Shown here: piece by piece, positions 11,228 through 21,949 of the stretch
Layout of the letters: the number at the start of each line of letters is the position of its first letter
Position numbering within the stretch: the first letter of the stretch is position 1
From: Tipula vernalis
Lineage: Eukaryota; Arthropoda; Insecta; Diptera; Tipulidae
Direction: 5' to 3'
DNA length: 64,000 nt
Assembly: GCA_958295665.1 (NCBI GenBank)
Contig: OY282560.1
Coordinates: forward strand, 25,503,653-25,567,652
Position numbers and translations under genes: made by a program
Notes under the pieces: model-generated
Database searches by the model: none
Told to the model about the DNA's origin: nothing
What the model saw: the letters and a program-made list of their open reading frames with translations, nothing else

Positions 11228-12271
11228 ATGGACCCGATAACAGGTACTCTTCTCCCACCGAGCGTCGATGATGAGGCATCAACATCAGACAATGCGGCAA
11301 CAGGTTCTGCTCTTGTTACGTTGTCCCCAGCGCAATTGGCGGAAGTTATTAATGATGCAATTGCCAAAGCCGGCGGCATTAATAATACGTCACAAATGAC
11401 GCAATTAAATTCAAATTTTTCTGTTGCGGGTGGGTTAATTGCTCGAGTGGCTTTTAAACCTCCGCAACCACTTCATAATCAAAATCCAAATGTGTGGTTC
11501 GAAATTTTAGAGCAACAGTTTTTAGTTGCGGGTATTACAGTGGAAACAACGATGTACGCACATGCGGTGGGGGCGCTGGATGCACGACTGCATGACACTC
11601 TCGCGTATTTGATTACCAGCGTGAAGGGTACACATCCTTACACCACCTTTAAAACCGAAGTGATCCGGGTGCTCGGCGAGTCAGAGAAGGCGAAGCTTAA
11701 CAATCTGATGCATGGCTTGACACTTGGAGACAGGAAGCCGTTGCAGTTGTTGAACAACATGCGATTGAACGCTGGCAGCAATTTGAACGATACAACCCTT
11801 CGTCAATTTTGGATGAAAAGATTGCCGCAGAAAGTTCAAATGGTGCTCACACCTTTCGAAAATGACGTCTCCCTGGAGGTCTTGGCGGAACGAGCGGACA
11901 ATGTGCATGAGACGATGACTCAGGCTCATGTTAATATCCTTGAGGCGCCTGCTTCTGTCCCAAATGTAAATTCTAATCTTTCAATCGATCAACAATTTTC
12001 AGAATTTCGCAAAACATTATTATCGGAAATTTCGGAAATTTTTCAACACAATTCTCGATCTCGATCAAATTCAAATTCTAATCGTCACTATAAGTCTCGG
12101 TCGCAATCCGGTTCTAATAATTCACGATAAAACTCACCGAATTTTCGAAATTCTTATTACCAAAATTCGGGTGATCCGTCTGCCGCAAATAATTTTACTT
12201 GTTATTATCATCAACGTTTCGGAGCTAAAGCGCATAAATGCAAAACCGGGTGTCTATTTTTATCTAGGTAG
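11228..12271 (+). pseudogene. Gypsy gag with one internal stop
   Basis: The first 300 codons (11228-12127) encode a capsid-like protein typical of arthropod Gypsy Gag. It has an N-terminal Ala/Thr-rich leader, then VWFEILEQQFLVAGI, LNNLMHGLTLGDRKP and LEVLAERADNVHE, then a Ser/Arg/Asn-rich tail. A TAA at 12128-12130 interrupts the frame. Beyond it the same frame continues 46 codons to the TAG at 12269 and contains CYYHQRFGAKAHKC...C, the Cys/His motif that these elements carry instead of a CCHC knuckle. The TAA is therefore probably a point-mutation stop. Confidence 0.8.
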
Positions 12272-12632
12272 TTCTTCCGATAATAATGTGCCAAAAAGTC
12301 ATTCGCAACTGGCGGAGTGCAATGACTTATCTAAATCCAGCCGCCTTTTAATTTTTGAAATTTTTCTGCAAACGAATTTTTTAATAGATACGGGCGCAGA
12401 TGTCTCAGTCTTGCCGGCTCGCTTCGTTCGGAACCCAAGGGTCGACCCATCGTTCGGGTTGTTTGCAGCTAACGGCTCTACAGTAAACGCTTACGGAACC
12501 AAAATTTTAAAGTTTGACATCGGACTGCGCCGCGAATTCTCCTGGGAGTTTATCATTGCTGACGTGTCGATGCCTATTATCGGCGCAGATTTTTTGAGGA
12601 ACACCGGTTTGCTCGTGGATATACAAAGATAA
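12171..12632 (+). pseudogene. Gypsy pol: aspartic protease part
   Basis: The frame differs from gag by one position and overlaps its end, so a frameshift, programmed or mutational, separates them. The protease active site LIDTGADVSVLP is at about 12369-12404, and the flap/second-strand region ends with IIGADFLRNTGL. A TAA at 12630-12632 breaks the frame, and the same frame resumes at once into reverse transcriptase. The stop is most likely a lesion. Confidence 0.8.
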
Positions 12633-13790
12633 AGGCTTATAGATCCGTTAACCTCTTTGTGTTCACACGGAGCGCTGTCCTCCATCGATGTTTCTGCTGT
12701 ATCAAGGATCGACAGGTCAGTGATGGACCCAGGAGTGTTCGACGTTATTTCAAAATTTCCGACAGTAATTTACGGCAACATCAACATCGACAATATAAAA
12801 CATAACGTGACTCACAAGCTAGAGACGAACGGACCACCGATTGCGTGCAAACCACGACGACTGGCACCAGACAAATTCATCATCGCAAAGACAGAATTCG
12901 AAAACATGATGAAACGCGGGATTTGCAGACCTAGTAGCAGCCCTTGGTCGAGTCCCTTACATTTGGTGTTAAAAAAGGATGGAGAGTGGAGACCATATGG
13001 AGATTTCCGAGCACTTAATCGGATCACGATTCCGGATCGGTACCCAATTCCACATCTCCAAGATTTTACACAACGACTCGAGGGCTGCTCTATTTTCTCA
13101 ACGATAGACCTTGTCCAGGCCTACCACCAAATTCCCATCGAACCGACGGACATTCCAAAAACAGCAATTTCGACGCCTTTTGGACTTTTTGAATTTTGTA
13201 GAATGACATTCGGTCTTCGCAATGCAGCACAGTCGTTCCAACGTCTTATGCACTCAGTCCTACGAGGACTTGACTTCGCTTTTGTGTATTTGGACGACGT
13301 GCTCATTGCCTCTAAAAATTACGACGAACATCTTGGACACGTTAAAATTATCTTCTCTAAATTAGAAGAACACGGACTTGTAGTTAACCTCGACAAATGC
13401 ACTTTTGCAAAACATGAAATTACATTTTTAGGACACTTGGTAACTGGACAAGGTATCTTACCATCGCATGAACGTGTTCAAGTCATCAAAAATTTCGAAC
13501 GACCACTGACCGTAAAACAACTTAAACGCTTTTTAGGCATGATTAACTTTTATCGTCGCTTTATTCCTGGTGCTGCTGCCGACCAGGCATTACTGAACGA
13601 CTACCTAAAAGGTTACACAAAGAACAGTCGCGTTCCAATACAGTGGTCGACAGCAGCTATAGAAGCGTTCGATAACTGCAAAAATAAACTTACGGACGCT
13701 ACCTTACTGATTCATCCTTCATCATCAGCACCTCTGGCCATCATGGTCGACGCTTCCGATACGGCGCTATGGAGCAGTGGTTCAGCAGTG
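12633..13790 (+). pseudogene. Gypsy pol: reverse transcriptase and start of RNase H
   Basis: The reverse transcriptase palm and fingers are intact. Motifs in order are [39 protein letters not shown], the catalytic [23 protein letters not shown] and the connection motif [16 protein letters not shown]. RNase H opens with the first catalytic Asp in MVDASDT at about 13743-13763. The frame then fails near 13765-13780, where one base is lost relative to the frame continued by the next segment. The product would be cytoplasmic particle-associated polymerase. Confidence 0.85.
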
Positions 13791-15372
13791 CATTTCAGAT
13801 ACTTGGCAACCACTCGGGTTTTTTTCAGTACGTCTCAATGATACGCAAAAAAGATACAGTGCTTATGATCGTGAACTTCTCGCGGCTTACTCGGGCGTCA
13901 AACACTTTCGCCACCTCCTCGAAGGTCGTACGTTCACGCTGTACACCGATCATAAACCATTGATCTACGCTTTTAATCAGAATACGGAAAAGGCATCTCC
14001 TCGTCAATTTAGACACTTAGATTTCATTGGTCAATCGACCGATATCCAGCACATCTCAGGCATGGACAATGTCGTCGCAGATACTCTCTCACGTATTAAT
14101 CAAATTTCTATTCCCGAAAGTATTGATTATGCGGTCATCGCAGATGCTCAGACCAATGACGAAGAACTTCAAGAAATCTTAAGGAGTAACTCTGCTCTCA
14201 AATTCGAGAAATTTGCGGTTGCGTTCAATTCAAAAACCTTAATTCATTGCGATATATCAACTACTACACCTAGGCCATTCATTCCGCTAAATTTTCGGAA
14301 AAATGTTTTCGAAGCGTTTCATAACCTTTCTCATCCTGGCGTCAAAGCTTCCATTAAACTTTTGAAGCAGAATGTCATTTGGCCATCGATTAATAAAGAC
14401 GTCCAGAAAATGGTTAAAAACTGTGTAGCTTGCCAAAAGGCTAAAGTCTCTCGACACACTAAATCTCCACTGAGTACGTATAAATTAACCTCTCAACGCT
14501 TTTCAAATATTCACCTCGACATCATTGGTCCGTTACCGGTTTCTGATAATCAGCGGTATTGCGTCACATTGATTGATAGATACACCCGCTGGCCCGAGGC
14601 GGTTCCAGTTCCGGATATAACTGCTGCTACCGTCGCTTTCGCTGTCTACTCTCATTGGATAGCTCGCTTTGGTGTGCCAGAGTCCATTGTCACGGACCAA
14701 GGCACGCAATTCGAATCACAACTTTTTCACGAACTGGCTAATTTACTTGGTTTTGAACGAAGGAGAACAACTAGTTACAATCCAAAATGTAATGGCATGA
14801 TCGAGCGTTGGCACCGTGTAATTAAGTCTGCCATTATGTGCTACAATCGAACAGATTGGACTAATGTTCTTCCTGCAATCTTACTTGGACTACGAACAAC
14901 GTACAGTGACGAACTGAAATCTACGCCAGCTGAGCTTGTTTTCGGACATACGACGCGAGTTCCAGGAGCTTTTTTGGAAACTACGAATGATCAAATTTTA
15001 CAGTCAGACTTTGTAACGAACATCAAACGACACTTCGACGAAATTCGACCTGTACCGGCCTCGCGACATGCTACGGACAAAATTTTTATTAGTAAAGATC
15101 TGCTTACTTGCTCGCACGTTTTCTTACGAACTGACGCAGTACGCAGATCACTGCAACCACGATATACAGGACCGTTTTTGGTTATCGTTGGTACATCAAA
15201 ATTTTACACTTTAGATTTGAATGGAAGACATGTCAAAATTTCCATCGACCGACTTAAACCGTGTTTTACAGGGACAACCAAGACACGCAGACTACACAAA
15301 CTGGACCACCTGTACCGACTCACGAAACACAACTTCCAATTTCGGCTGACGTATCTAAATTACCTACTGTAG
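13777..15372 (+). pseudogene. Gypsy pol: remainder of RNase H and integrase
   Basis: This continues pol in a third frame. The RNase H remainder includes YSAYDRELLA and TLYTDHKPL. Integrase shows a complete HHCC zinc module (HNLSH...CVACQ), then the catalytic triad: Asp in HLDIIGP, Asp in VTDQGTQF and Glu in GMIERWH, with exactly 35 residues between the second Asp and the Glu. The C-terminal part includes PRYTGPFLVI and IDRLKPCF, the latter typical of the Gypsy integrase tail. Past its last in-frame segment, coding-like sequence in the neighbouring frame runs to about 15476. Confidence 0.85.
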
Positions 15373-15502
15373 AGTCAAAAGTTTGCAAGCAGGTTCGCTT
15401 CGATCTTTCGCCGAAATCTGCGACTAAAACTACGAGGTCAGGTCGTGTGTCCAGGACTCCCATGTGCTTCGAGTGAAGTACGATAGATCTGCGATCTCTC
15501 TG

Positions 15503-15515
15503 GAAGGGGAGTATT
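15503..15515 (+). other. Polypurine tract
   Basis: A GGAAGGGGAG-type purine run sits directly upstream of the 3' LTR. It would prime plus-strand synthesis. Confidence 0.75.
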
Positions 15516-15951
15516 TGTGGCGTCGATCGAAAGTAAAATTGTCAAATTATAAAAATGCACCTTTAAGAGTAATTAAGTACAAAATATTCGCACCATGTTT
15601 AGATTCCTAAAAAACGTAGCAAGCAACAAAAAAGAGTTTTTGTTTTTTCAAAAAAAGAGAAGTCAGAAAAAAAACAATAACATTACTTACGACTTGAGTT
15701 TCTTGGTGCAAATTGTATCTCCTCTCTGTTTTAGTAAACCAAATAAAAATAAAAGTTTAAAAGCTAAAGTACTTGTATTACTATAAAAAGCAATAAAAAA
15801 TATATGTGTTATTAATCAAAAAACACACTAACGAATAGCGAAAGCGGGCTTCGCCTAATTGTGCTCGATAGGGAGTTGCCATCCCCGAGCCGCTAGAGGG
15901 CTTCGCATAAGTGTGCACGCTAGGGAGTTGCCATCCCAGAACCACCAAAAA
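15516..15951 (+). repeat. 3' LTR of Gypsy element
   Basis: Nearly identical to the 5' LTR, including the paired 40-bp units. AATAAA is at 15742-15747. Visible differences from the 5' LTR are A/G in AAGARTAATT, G/A near the AAAAAAG run, a small indel around AAGAAGTCAG, and A/T in AACAWTAC or its neighbour. Confidence 0.9.
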
Positions 15952-16593
15952 CCAATCTCCGTAATTTACGGAATTATTACAATATGAAACTTTGTAATAG
16001 TATTGAATATTTCTAATGGCCGTAGTTATATTTTGCACAACCGATGAGAAGCACTCCTATTTCCATCGTTTCTCTTGTTCAATATATGCCTGGGTCTACA
16101 ATTCAATAAACGGTGTCTCGTTTTCAATGTTCGCGTGGTTTAATAAAAATCACTTTTAAATCAATATGTAATTTTCGCGTTGCTTACTAGGTTGTAATAC
16201 AAATAATTTTTTTTTTTACTCTGACAGTTCGATAACAGTTAATAATTTTCATACTTCCCCAATAACCACCGTGTTTACAAAATTAAATTCATTTTTATTA
16301 AAAATTAGTATTATATGATTATATTCTTAGCGAAAAATTCGCTTTCTTATGTCACAAAGTGATTACGTTATGCGAACATAATTATTAATCCAACCCTACC
16401 ACAAGTACAAACCAAAAAAAAAAATTGTCATCTGGTACCACTATTTCGGGGTATATTTCCAGAATTTATCAAATATAAATTTAGTTGTGAAACAAATTCC
16501 GCTTAAGTGAGTTATGATATTTACTGCACAGCAGTTACAAATTTTCAAAGTTAATAGTTCCAGAAGAAAAGTAAACAAGTTGGATTTTTAAAC
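15952..16593. other. Spacer between Gypsy element and putative upstream antizyme exon
   Basis: No ORF or recognisable LINE continuation was seen. If the exon at 16594 is real, the last part of this stretch is its 5' UTR and promoter. Confidence 0.4.
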
Positions 16594-16619
16594 ATGCCTT
16601 CAATAATGGATAGTAATCG
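16594..16619 (+). other. Oda: Possible alternative first coding exon of antizyme
   Basis: An ATG in a reasonable context (AAAC-ATG) opens nine codons, MPSIMDSN plus two bases CG, and is followed by a consensus donor GTATGT at 16620. It ends in phase 2, the same phase as the main first exon at 25444-25478. It would therefore splice in frame to the acceptor at 30440/30441, giving a different antizyme N-terminus of near-equal length. Phase agreement by chance is one in three, and no other support is visible. Confidence 0.35.
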
Positions 16620-17879
16620 GTATGTACCCAAAAATATTTTATGAATTAAATTATTTTTCTTTTAATTACTAGGCCACTTATATTGTGTAATAGTTTGTAA
16701 CGAAAGTTTGATGTACTTCTTCCATCCTAACTTAAAAGTGTAAATTAATTCATATAAAAATTAATCCTTTGACCATGTGTTTTATTGATTACAGTTAGTT
16801 TTGCTATGTGTTGTAAAAAATATATGCAATATTTATTACAATGTATATGTTGCGTACAATGTACTTATTTTATGTAAAGTAACCGCCGCCATTTTGCTAA
16901 TTTCTATTCTCGCTCTCGCCTGTTTTTCTTTTGTGCCGAAATTTTGAACTGTACTTTTTTTTTTGTGACGTCAATATTTTTATCTTCTATGGATTTATTT
17001 GTTTTTATTTTTGTTGTAATAAATACGTACGCATCTCAAAAATAAATGCTCAGATCAGCCAAATGAGGTGATTTAAATTTCCAGCTAATCGAATGAATAC
17101 AAAATTTCGCAGAAATATTTGACCTCATTTTGTTTTCACAACTTATATTTTTCATACGTGACGTGTGAGCTTTTATACGGATATGGATTTGATTTTCTTG
17201 GCGTACTACTCCGCTGCTTTTTTTACGTTTTCCCTTCGCTAAATTTCCTAATGTCGTTTTCGTTTAACCAAAAGACACCATCATTTTCTGCTGTGTCGAG
17301 TTAGTTTTTTTGCTCTATCGAAAACTTTAAACTGTACAAACATATTTACATACATACCAGCAAAATAGTGAAAGTAATGTTTGTTTTTATTTTATAAATC
17401 TCAAGTCAATAACATTCAGATGATTTATGTGTGATGATTTATACCACGTTTTAAGCTATAAATAGTTGTTGATAAGCTGAGCCCATAAAACAATTTGCTT
17501 GTAAAAGTTTATGATTAATCCGCAAACTGTTTGATTTACTTTGTTTTTCTTTATGTTCAGATAACATCATAATAGTAATGGAGCGTATGATATTTGAGTG
17601 GAGGGGCTCAATTCCTGTTTTTATTTGCACAAATTATTTACTTTTTTCAAACTTTGTTTGGAAAGAGGGAGTCATTCACCCTTAATTTGATTGTCGTGTT
17701 CACGGTCAGTTTGCCTATGTCGACTTCTGTCGATGACATTTTAGCATCGGTAGAAAATGGTAGAATCGATCGTCTAAAGTTTATCGAAGTCGACATATCG
17801 CACGTAACAAGAATAGAAATATAATGTAAAAAAACAAATTTTTCAGCAGAGCAAAAAAAAAGTTTTAATTTTGATTTTA

Positions 17880-18340
17880 TTAAATTATTCTCTATAGGCG
17901 TCCAAGAAAGAAAGAACGACACATTAAGCCCTCTCGAGAAGGGCTTACATGTTAACCCATCTAAGTCCAATCTAATTGTCTTTCTTTACCAAGGCGTAGA
18001 GATAATTAACCTCGTATCTGTTCCCGTTTTTGCGAAAATGATTTCTAGATCCGAGCATGTGATGCATCTTGGATAGTAAACTTTCCTGGAATTACCACCT
18101 TGATTGTAAAATTCAGAAAGCTATTAATCATATTTTTGCAGTGTTGCAGAGCTTTCGTTGGCATGTCGTCAAATTAAAGTCTTTTTTAATCAAAATTAAA
18201 TCTACAAAATATTGCTTCTGTTACTGGATGAAGTCTATTCTGTGTTTGCCTCAGTTGAACACCTTCATTCCTGGCACTGCTGGGCGGGCCTGCGGCCTTT
18301 TTGGGACAACTGTGGGGCGTAGTTTTTATGTCCATTTTAA
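17880..18340 (+). pseudogene. LINE reverse transcriptase C-terminal relic
   Basis: Broken frames on the plus strand read GLHVNPSKSNLIVF (about 17944-17985), then VMHLG and DSKLSWNYHLDCKIQKA (about 18069-18120). These match the post-catalytic region of Jockey/R1-type reverse transcriptases (xxNPxKSxLixF ... LGvxlDsKLsW). A shifted segment after 18270 (GLFGTTVGRSF) may be the thumb. Several stops make it a dead fragment lying in the upstream antizyme intron. Confidence 0.65.
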
Positions 18341-18448
18341 ATACATCTGTTTGATGTCAATTTATATTTTAATTAATCATGTATCGACTTATTAATTTGA
18401 TTCTGTCCAATTATGATTAATTTAATGATTTTAGTGAAATATAATTTA

Positions 18449-19531
18449 CACTCCAATTCCGATAGTCGTGTCATTTCAAGTCATGTGACTATAGTCGTGT
18501 CACGTCACTTGAAAATTTATATTCAAGAATTACATATCTGTACATATTTAAGACAGTGCAAAAAATTATTCAAAAAACACACAACATTTCTTTAAAATGC
18601 GCATTTTTGAATTAAATCAAATTTCATCAAAATCATTAAATTAATTAAAATTGGACAAAACCAAATTAATAAATCGATAAAAATTGGTTGCGTCCGAAAT
18701 GAAAAATGTGCATTTAGCGAAGACACATTTCAAAAAGTTACGTGCGATGTAGTTTTTATGTGCATTTAAACGTTTGAATTTATTAATTCAGAGTTGTAAA
18801 ATTTCAATTAATTTAATGATTATAATCCTTTCCTCGGAGGCCAAACGTGATAAAAAATATCGCGATACTGTACGTCAATTACTTATGACCCTAGCTTTAT
18901 TCCGTTAAATTTTACGTCAAACCCGAGGAAACGACCAAAATGAAAAAAATAAAAGTTAAAATTAAATGTCAAACAATTTAATATTAAATATAATTTTTTG
19001 TAGTATTTGAAACTTAAATATTTCCAGTATGTATATATTATGGAAATTGAAATAAATTAATTTATGAATTGAGTTTCTTTTACATAAAAAAACAATATTT
19101 TTTGACAGGTAAAACCAAAAAAGTTATAGGATTTTTTTGGTGATAAATGAGTGCGTTTTATGGCGAAACGTGATAAAAAATATGATATTTTTTATAAAAT
19201 TTGCCCGTGGAAATACGACCAATGAAATTTAATTTAACTGAAAAATGCCCATTTTAAATAATGTGCATTTAAATTCGCATTTCGGATACACCCACGCATA
19301 AAAACTACATAGCATGCAGTTTTTTAAATGTGTCCTCACTAAACGCACATTTTCCATTTCGGACGCACCTAATCTTTTAAATTATGTAAAATAAAATAAC
19401 TGCGTCTTTCCATTTTGTGGTATTCACCTGTCAGTTGCCAAAAATCAAGTGACATCTGTCGTACAAAGTGACTTTAATTGTAACAAACGACTAAATAGTC
19501 ATGAAAAATGACGTGACACGACTATGGGGTG
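18449..19531. mobile_element. Harbinger-like MITE (family A), interrupted by another MITE
   Basis: The left end CACTCCAATTCCGATAGTCG and the right end CGACTATGGGGTG are imperfect inverted repeats of the family seen at 33.2-34.4 kb. TTA flanks both sides (18446-18448 and 19532-19534). Both arms carry internal repeats of the tract GTGACATCTGTCGTAYAAAG or its complement. The middle is occupied by the nested element at 18686-19369. Confidence 0.65.
18686..19369. mobile_element. MITE (family B) nested in family A copy
   Basis: GGTTGCGTCCGAAATG at the left and CATTTCGGACGCACC at the right form terminal inverted repeats. The inverted similarity continues inward through ATGTGCATTTAGCGAAGACACAT and the AAAAACTACAT region. 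About 680 bp, non-coding. A shorter relative lies at 50552-50690. Confidence 0.65.
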
Positions 19532-19534
19532 TTA

Positions 19535-21807
19535 ATTTAAAAATGCGCATTTTAAAAAATGTGCAATTTAAATTTTCATTTCCGACTTGGATTTATTTAG
19601 ATGCCGAGAATTCAATTCCTAATTTGCAATTTTTATTTTATTTCTATTTGTTGTACGCTGTAGTGGCAAATTTCGCGTTAACACAATCATTGTTCGTTTA
19701 TTTGATAAAACTTTATTTTTGCTTCTGCGGTTTTGTAGGGGGTGTAAATTATCTATTGAATTATTCGAACTTGGCTACGTCGGTGTCGGTGATCAAGTAA
19801 AAAAAAAAAAATGCCGAAATTTAGGATCGTTTAATACTAATTTTCCAACCTACGATAAAACTAATTTTCATCCATTTTGTAGAATAAAGAGCCTTACATT
19901 TTTTTAATTTCAAACATTTTTCATTATTCTCTCGCATCTAAAACATTTGCAATTCTGTTTAAACAACAATTCAGCCGTTTTTTGGTGTCACTCGCGCAGC
20001 AAAAGGTAATGGAATCCGGTCGACCTTAGTACTTCACTTGTTCGATAAATACTTCATGTCAATAATGCAAAAATATAAAAAATTGAATATAACATTTCGA
20101 ATAATCAATTCGAATACTGTACAGATCAAATAGCAAGGAATTTCAAAATTTCGATAAAAAATTCTCGGGCGCCACAAATACCACTAGCAAAACGTGAAAT
20201 AAAACAAATTGTTTCGTAAGCAAAAACTTTGGTTACAAAACACGTGAAAAAATCTGTTGGAGGCATGTAACATGCAACTGTACATTATTTTGCTTTTCTA
20301 ATATTTTTATATTGCGATCTCTACCTGTAGGATTAAATTAAATTTTTGTAGAAACCGAGTAATTAAATAAACGAAATAGTGTACGTTGCAGATTTATTCT
20401 TGATAAAAAAGACATAATAAACAATCGAACATTGGAAATTTTAATATTACAACATATCACTATCACCACATGTAACATGACACATGACAAAAATTTACTA
20501 TTTTAAGTCCAAAAAAGTGGAACTAAACGCTCAACTCAAAATAATTGTAATTAAATTCGGAAATAAAAGAGAATTATTAGGCCCGATTTTGCCTTCCCAA
20601 AATTTTATGTTGTTATTTTTGCTTTTCAATACAAAATCAAATAGAAAGCGGGAAAATAAAATAACTATATGAATTTTATCGCGCCAGAATCGGGCCCAAT
20701 ATCGGGCACAGAACTGTGTGTTTCTTACCATTTTTTTTGGAATTAAGATTCTAATTCGGGGGTTATTGCTGGATTTTATTTCCATAGGTTGGCTAAATGT
20801 TACCTTTCGACCTCGTTTGACTGCAGCGTCAGTTTTTAAAGAGTTTCTTGCTATTTTCACGTAAATTTCTTTAGTTTTATTTTAATTTTTGTCCTTTCCC
20901 GGAATTTAGAGATTTAGAATATTTATTCTCCTTTAAGTATGCTACATGAGGTTTGTGAGCCAAAGGTGATCAAAATTAAAGCCGTTTCAATTATTTTATC
21001 ACAATAAATTGCCACCTGGCGTGGGACATTAATTTTGCTGACGGCGAACCACCAAGAAAGTTGGTGAATTACGTATTTAAGTTAATGATCCCCTTTGGCT
21101 ACTATTCGTAAAATAGCTGCAATTTGATTAACACGAGCCGCGGGCTTTTTAATTTTCAGCCGAACGGTAAAGGTTTCAGAAATCATAAAACTGCGTAAAC
21201 ATTCTATTTTTTTGTATAATCTTGAGTAAAATATACAAGTAGTAAATATTTACATTGTTTTTGATGGTACAAACTGTAAACAAAACAATAAAAAAAATTT
21301 GTCAAAAGCTTAAAGCTTGTGAGTCACTTATTTAACAAAGATATCGACTGGTAACTATGACTATAGGCCAATAAATCAACCGTTGCTCAGTGTAAGCATC
21401 AAATCGGTCAAAATTTAAGTTTTGCAGCCCAATCCTCGTATTTACGTATCACTCTAAAAGGCTTGCAACAACTGCAGATGCCAATATTTCGAATACTATT
21501 TTTTTCTAAAATGTTTATATATTTTTAAAGATGTAAGGCTGTTTTCAAAAGGAGTACTTCTTTGATTCTCGTACCTATTGACTTATTTGCCGCCATCTTA
21601 AATAAGTACCAAACCAAAGTCATTCCAATCGATGTAGCTTAATTATTTTGACAGCAGCAGCAGCCAAACGACATTTTATTTTAATTATCTATATTTTAAT
21701 TTTGTTATTTGTGAAACATTTTTTGACATTACAAATTAGATTTTTTTGTAAGAAACAGATAGAAAATAAACACCTCGCCAGGTTATTTTTTTGAATAGCT
21801 TACAGAA
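19535..21807. other. Intronic AT-rich sequence
   Basis: If the upstream antizyme exon is used, this is intron. No protein-coding content was recognised. A small inverted repeat (ATTAGGCCCGATTTTGCC near 20576; matching right side ending near 20699) marks a possible 124-bp MITE. Confidence 0.4.
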
Positions 21808-21949
21808 CATTCACAATGAAAAAAATTTTTAATTTTGACTTACAGGTTTGTATGAATTTCCAACATAACGGACAAAAATTTTTGTTCGTAGTGTTGAAAA
21901 TTCATACAAACCTATAAGTCAAAAGTAAAAAGTTTTTTCATTGTGAATG
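21808..21949. repeat. Long near-perfect hairpin (142 bp)
   Basis: About 58 nt beginning CATTCACAATGAAAAAA fold onto the right half ending TTTTTTCATTGTGAATG with few mismatches. The short loop is itself palindromic around ACAAAAATTTTTGT. It contains no ORF. It may be a tiny palindromic MITE, or a hairpin RNA source if transcribed within the antizyme intron. Confidence 0.75.

Larger units (their letters stand above)
10382..15951 (+). mobile_element. Ty3/Gypsy LTR retrotransposon, near full length but inactivated
   Basis: The element has two LTRs of about 440 and 436 bp, a primer-binding site, gag, protease, reverse transcriptase, RNase H and integrase in Ty3/Gypsy order, and a polypurine tract. 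No envelope-like ORF follows integrase. The LTRs differ at only about three positions plus one small indel region, so insertion is recent. Even so, the coding region carries a gag stop, a frame change between gag and pol, a stop between protease and RT, and a frameshift in RNase H, so this copy should not be autonomous. It lies inside LINE sequence. No clean target site duplication was found: the left flank ends GAGCC, and the right flank starts CCAAT if the LTR ends in AAAAA. Confidence 0.93.

Noticed and set aside
20576..20699. 124-bp MITE with ATTAGGCCCGATT ends
   Set aside because: The inverted ends are short and imperfect and I saw no second copy, so it is mentioned only within the intronic stretch.
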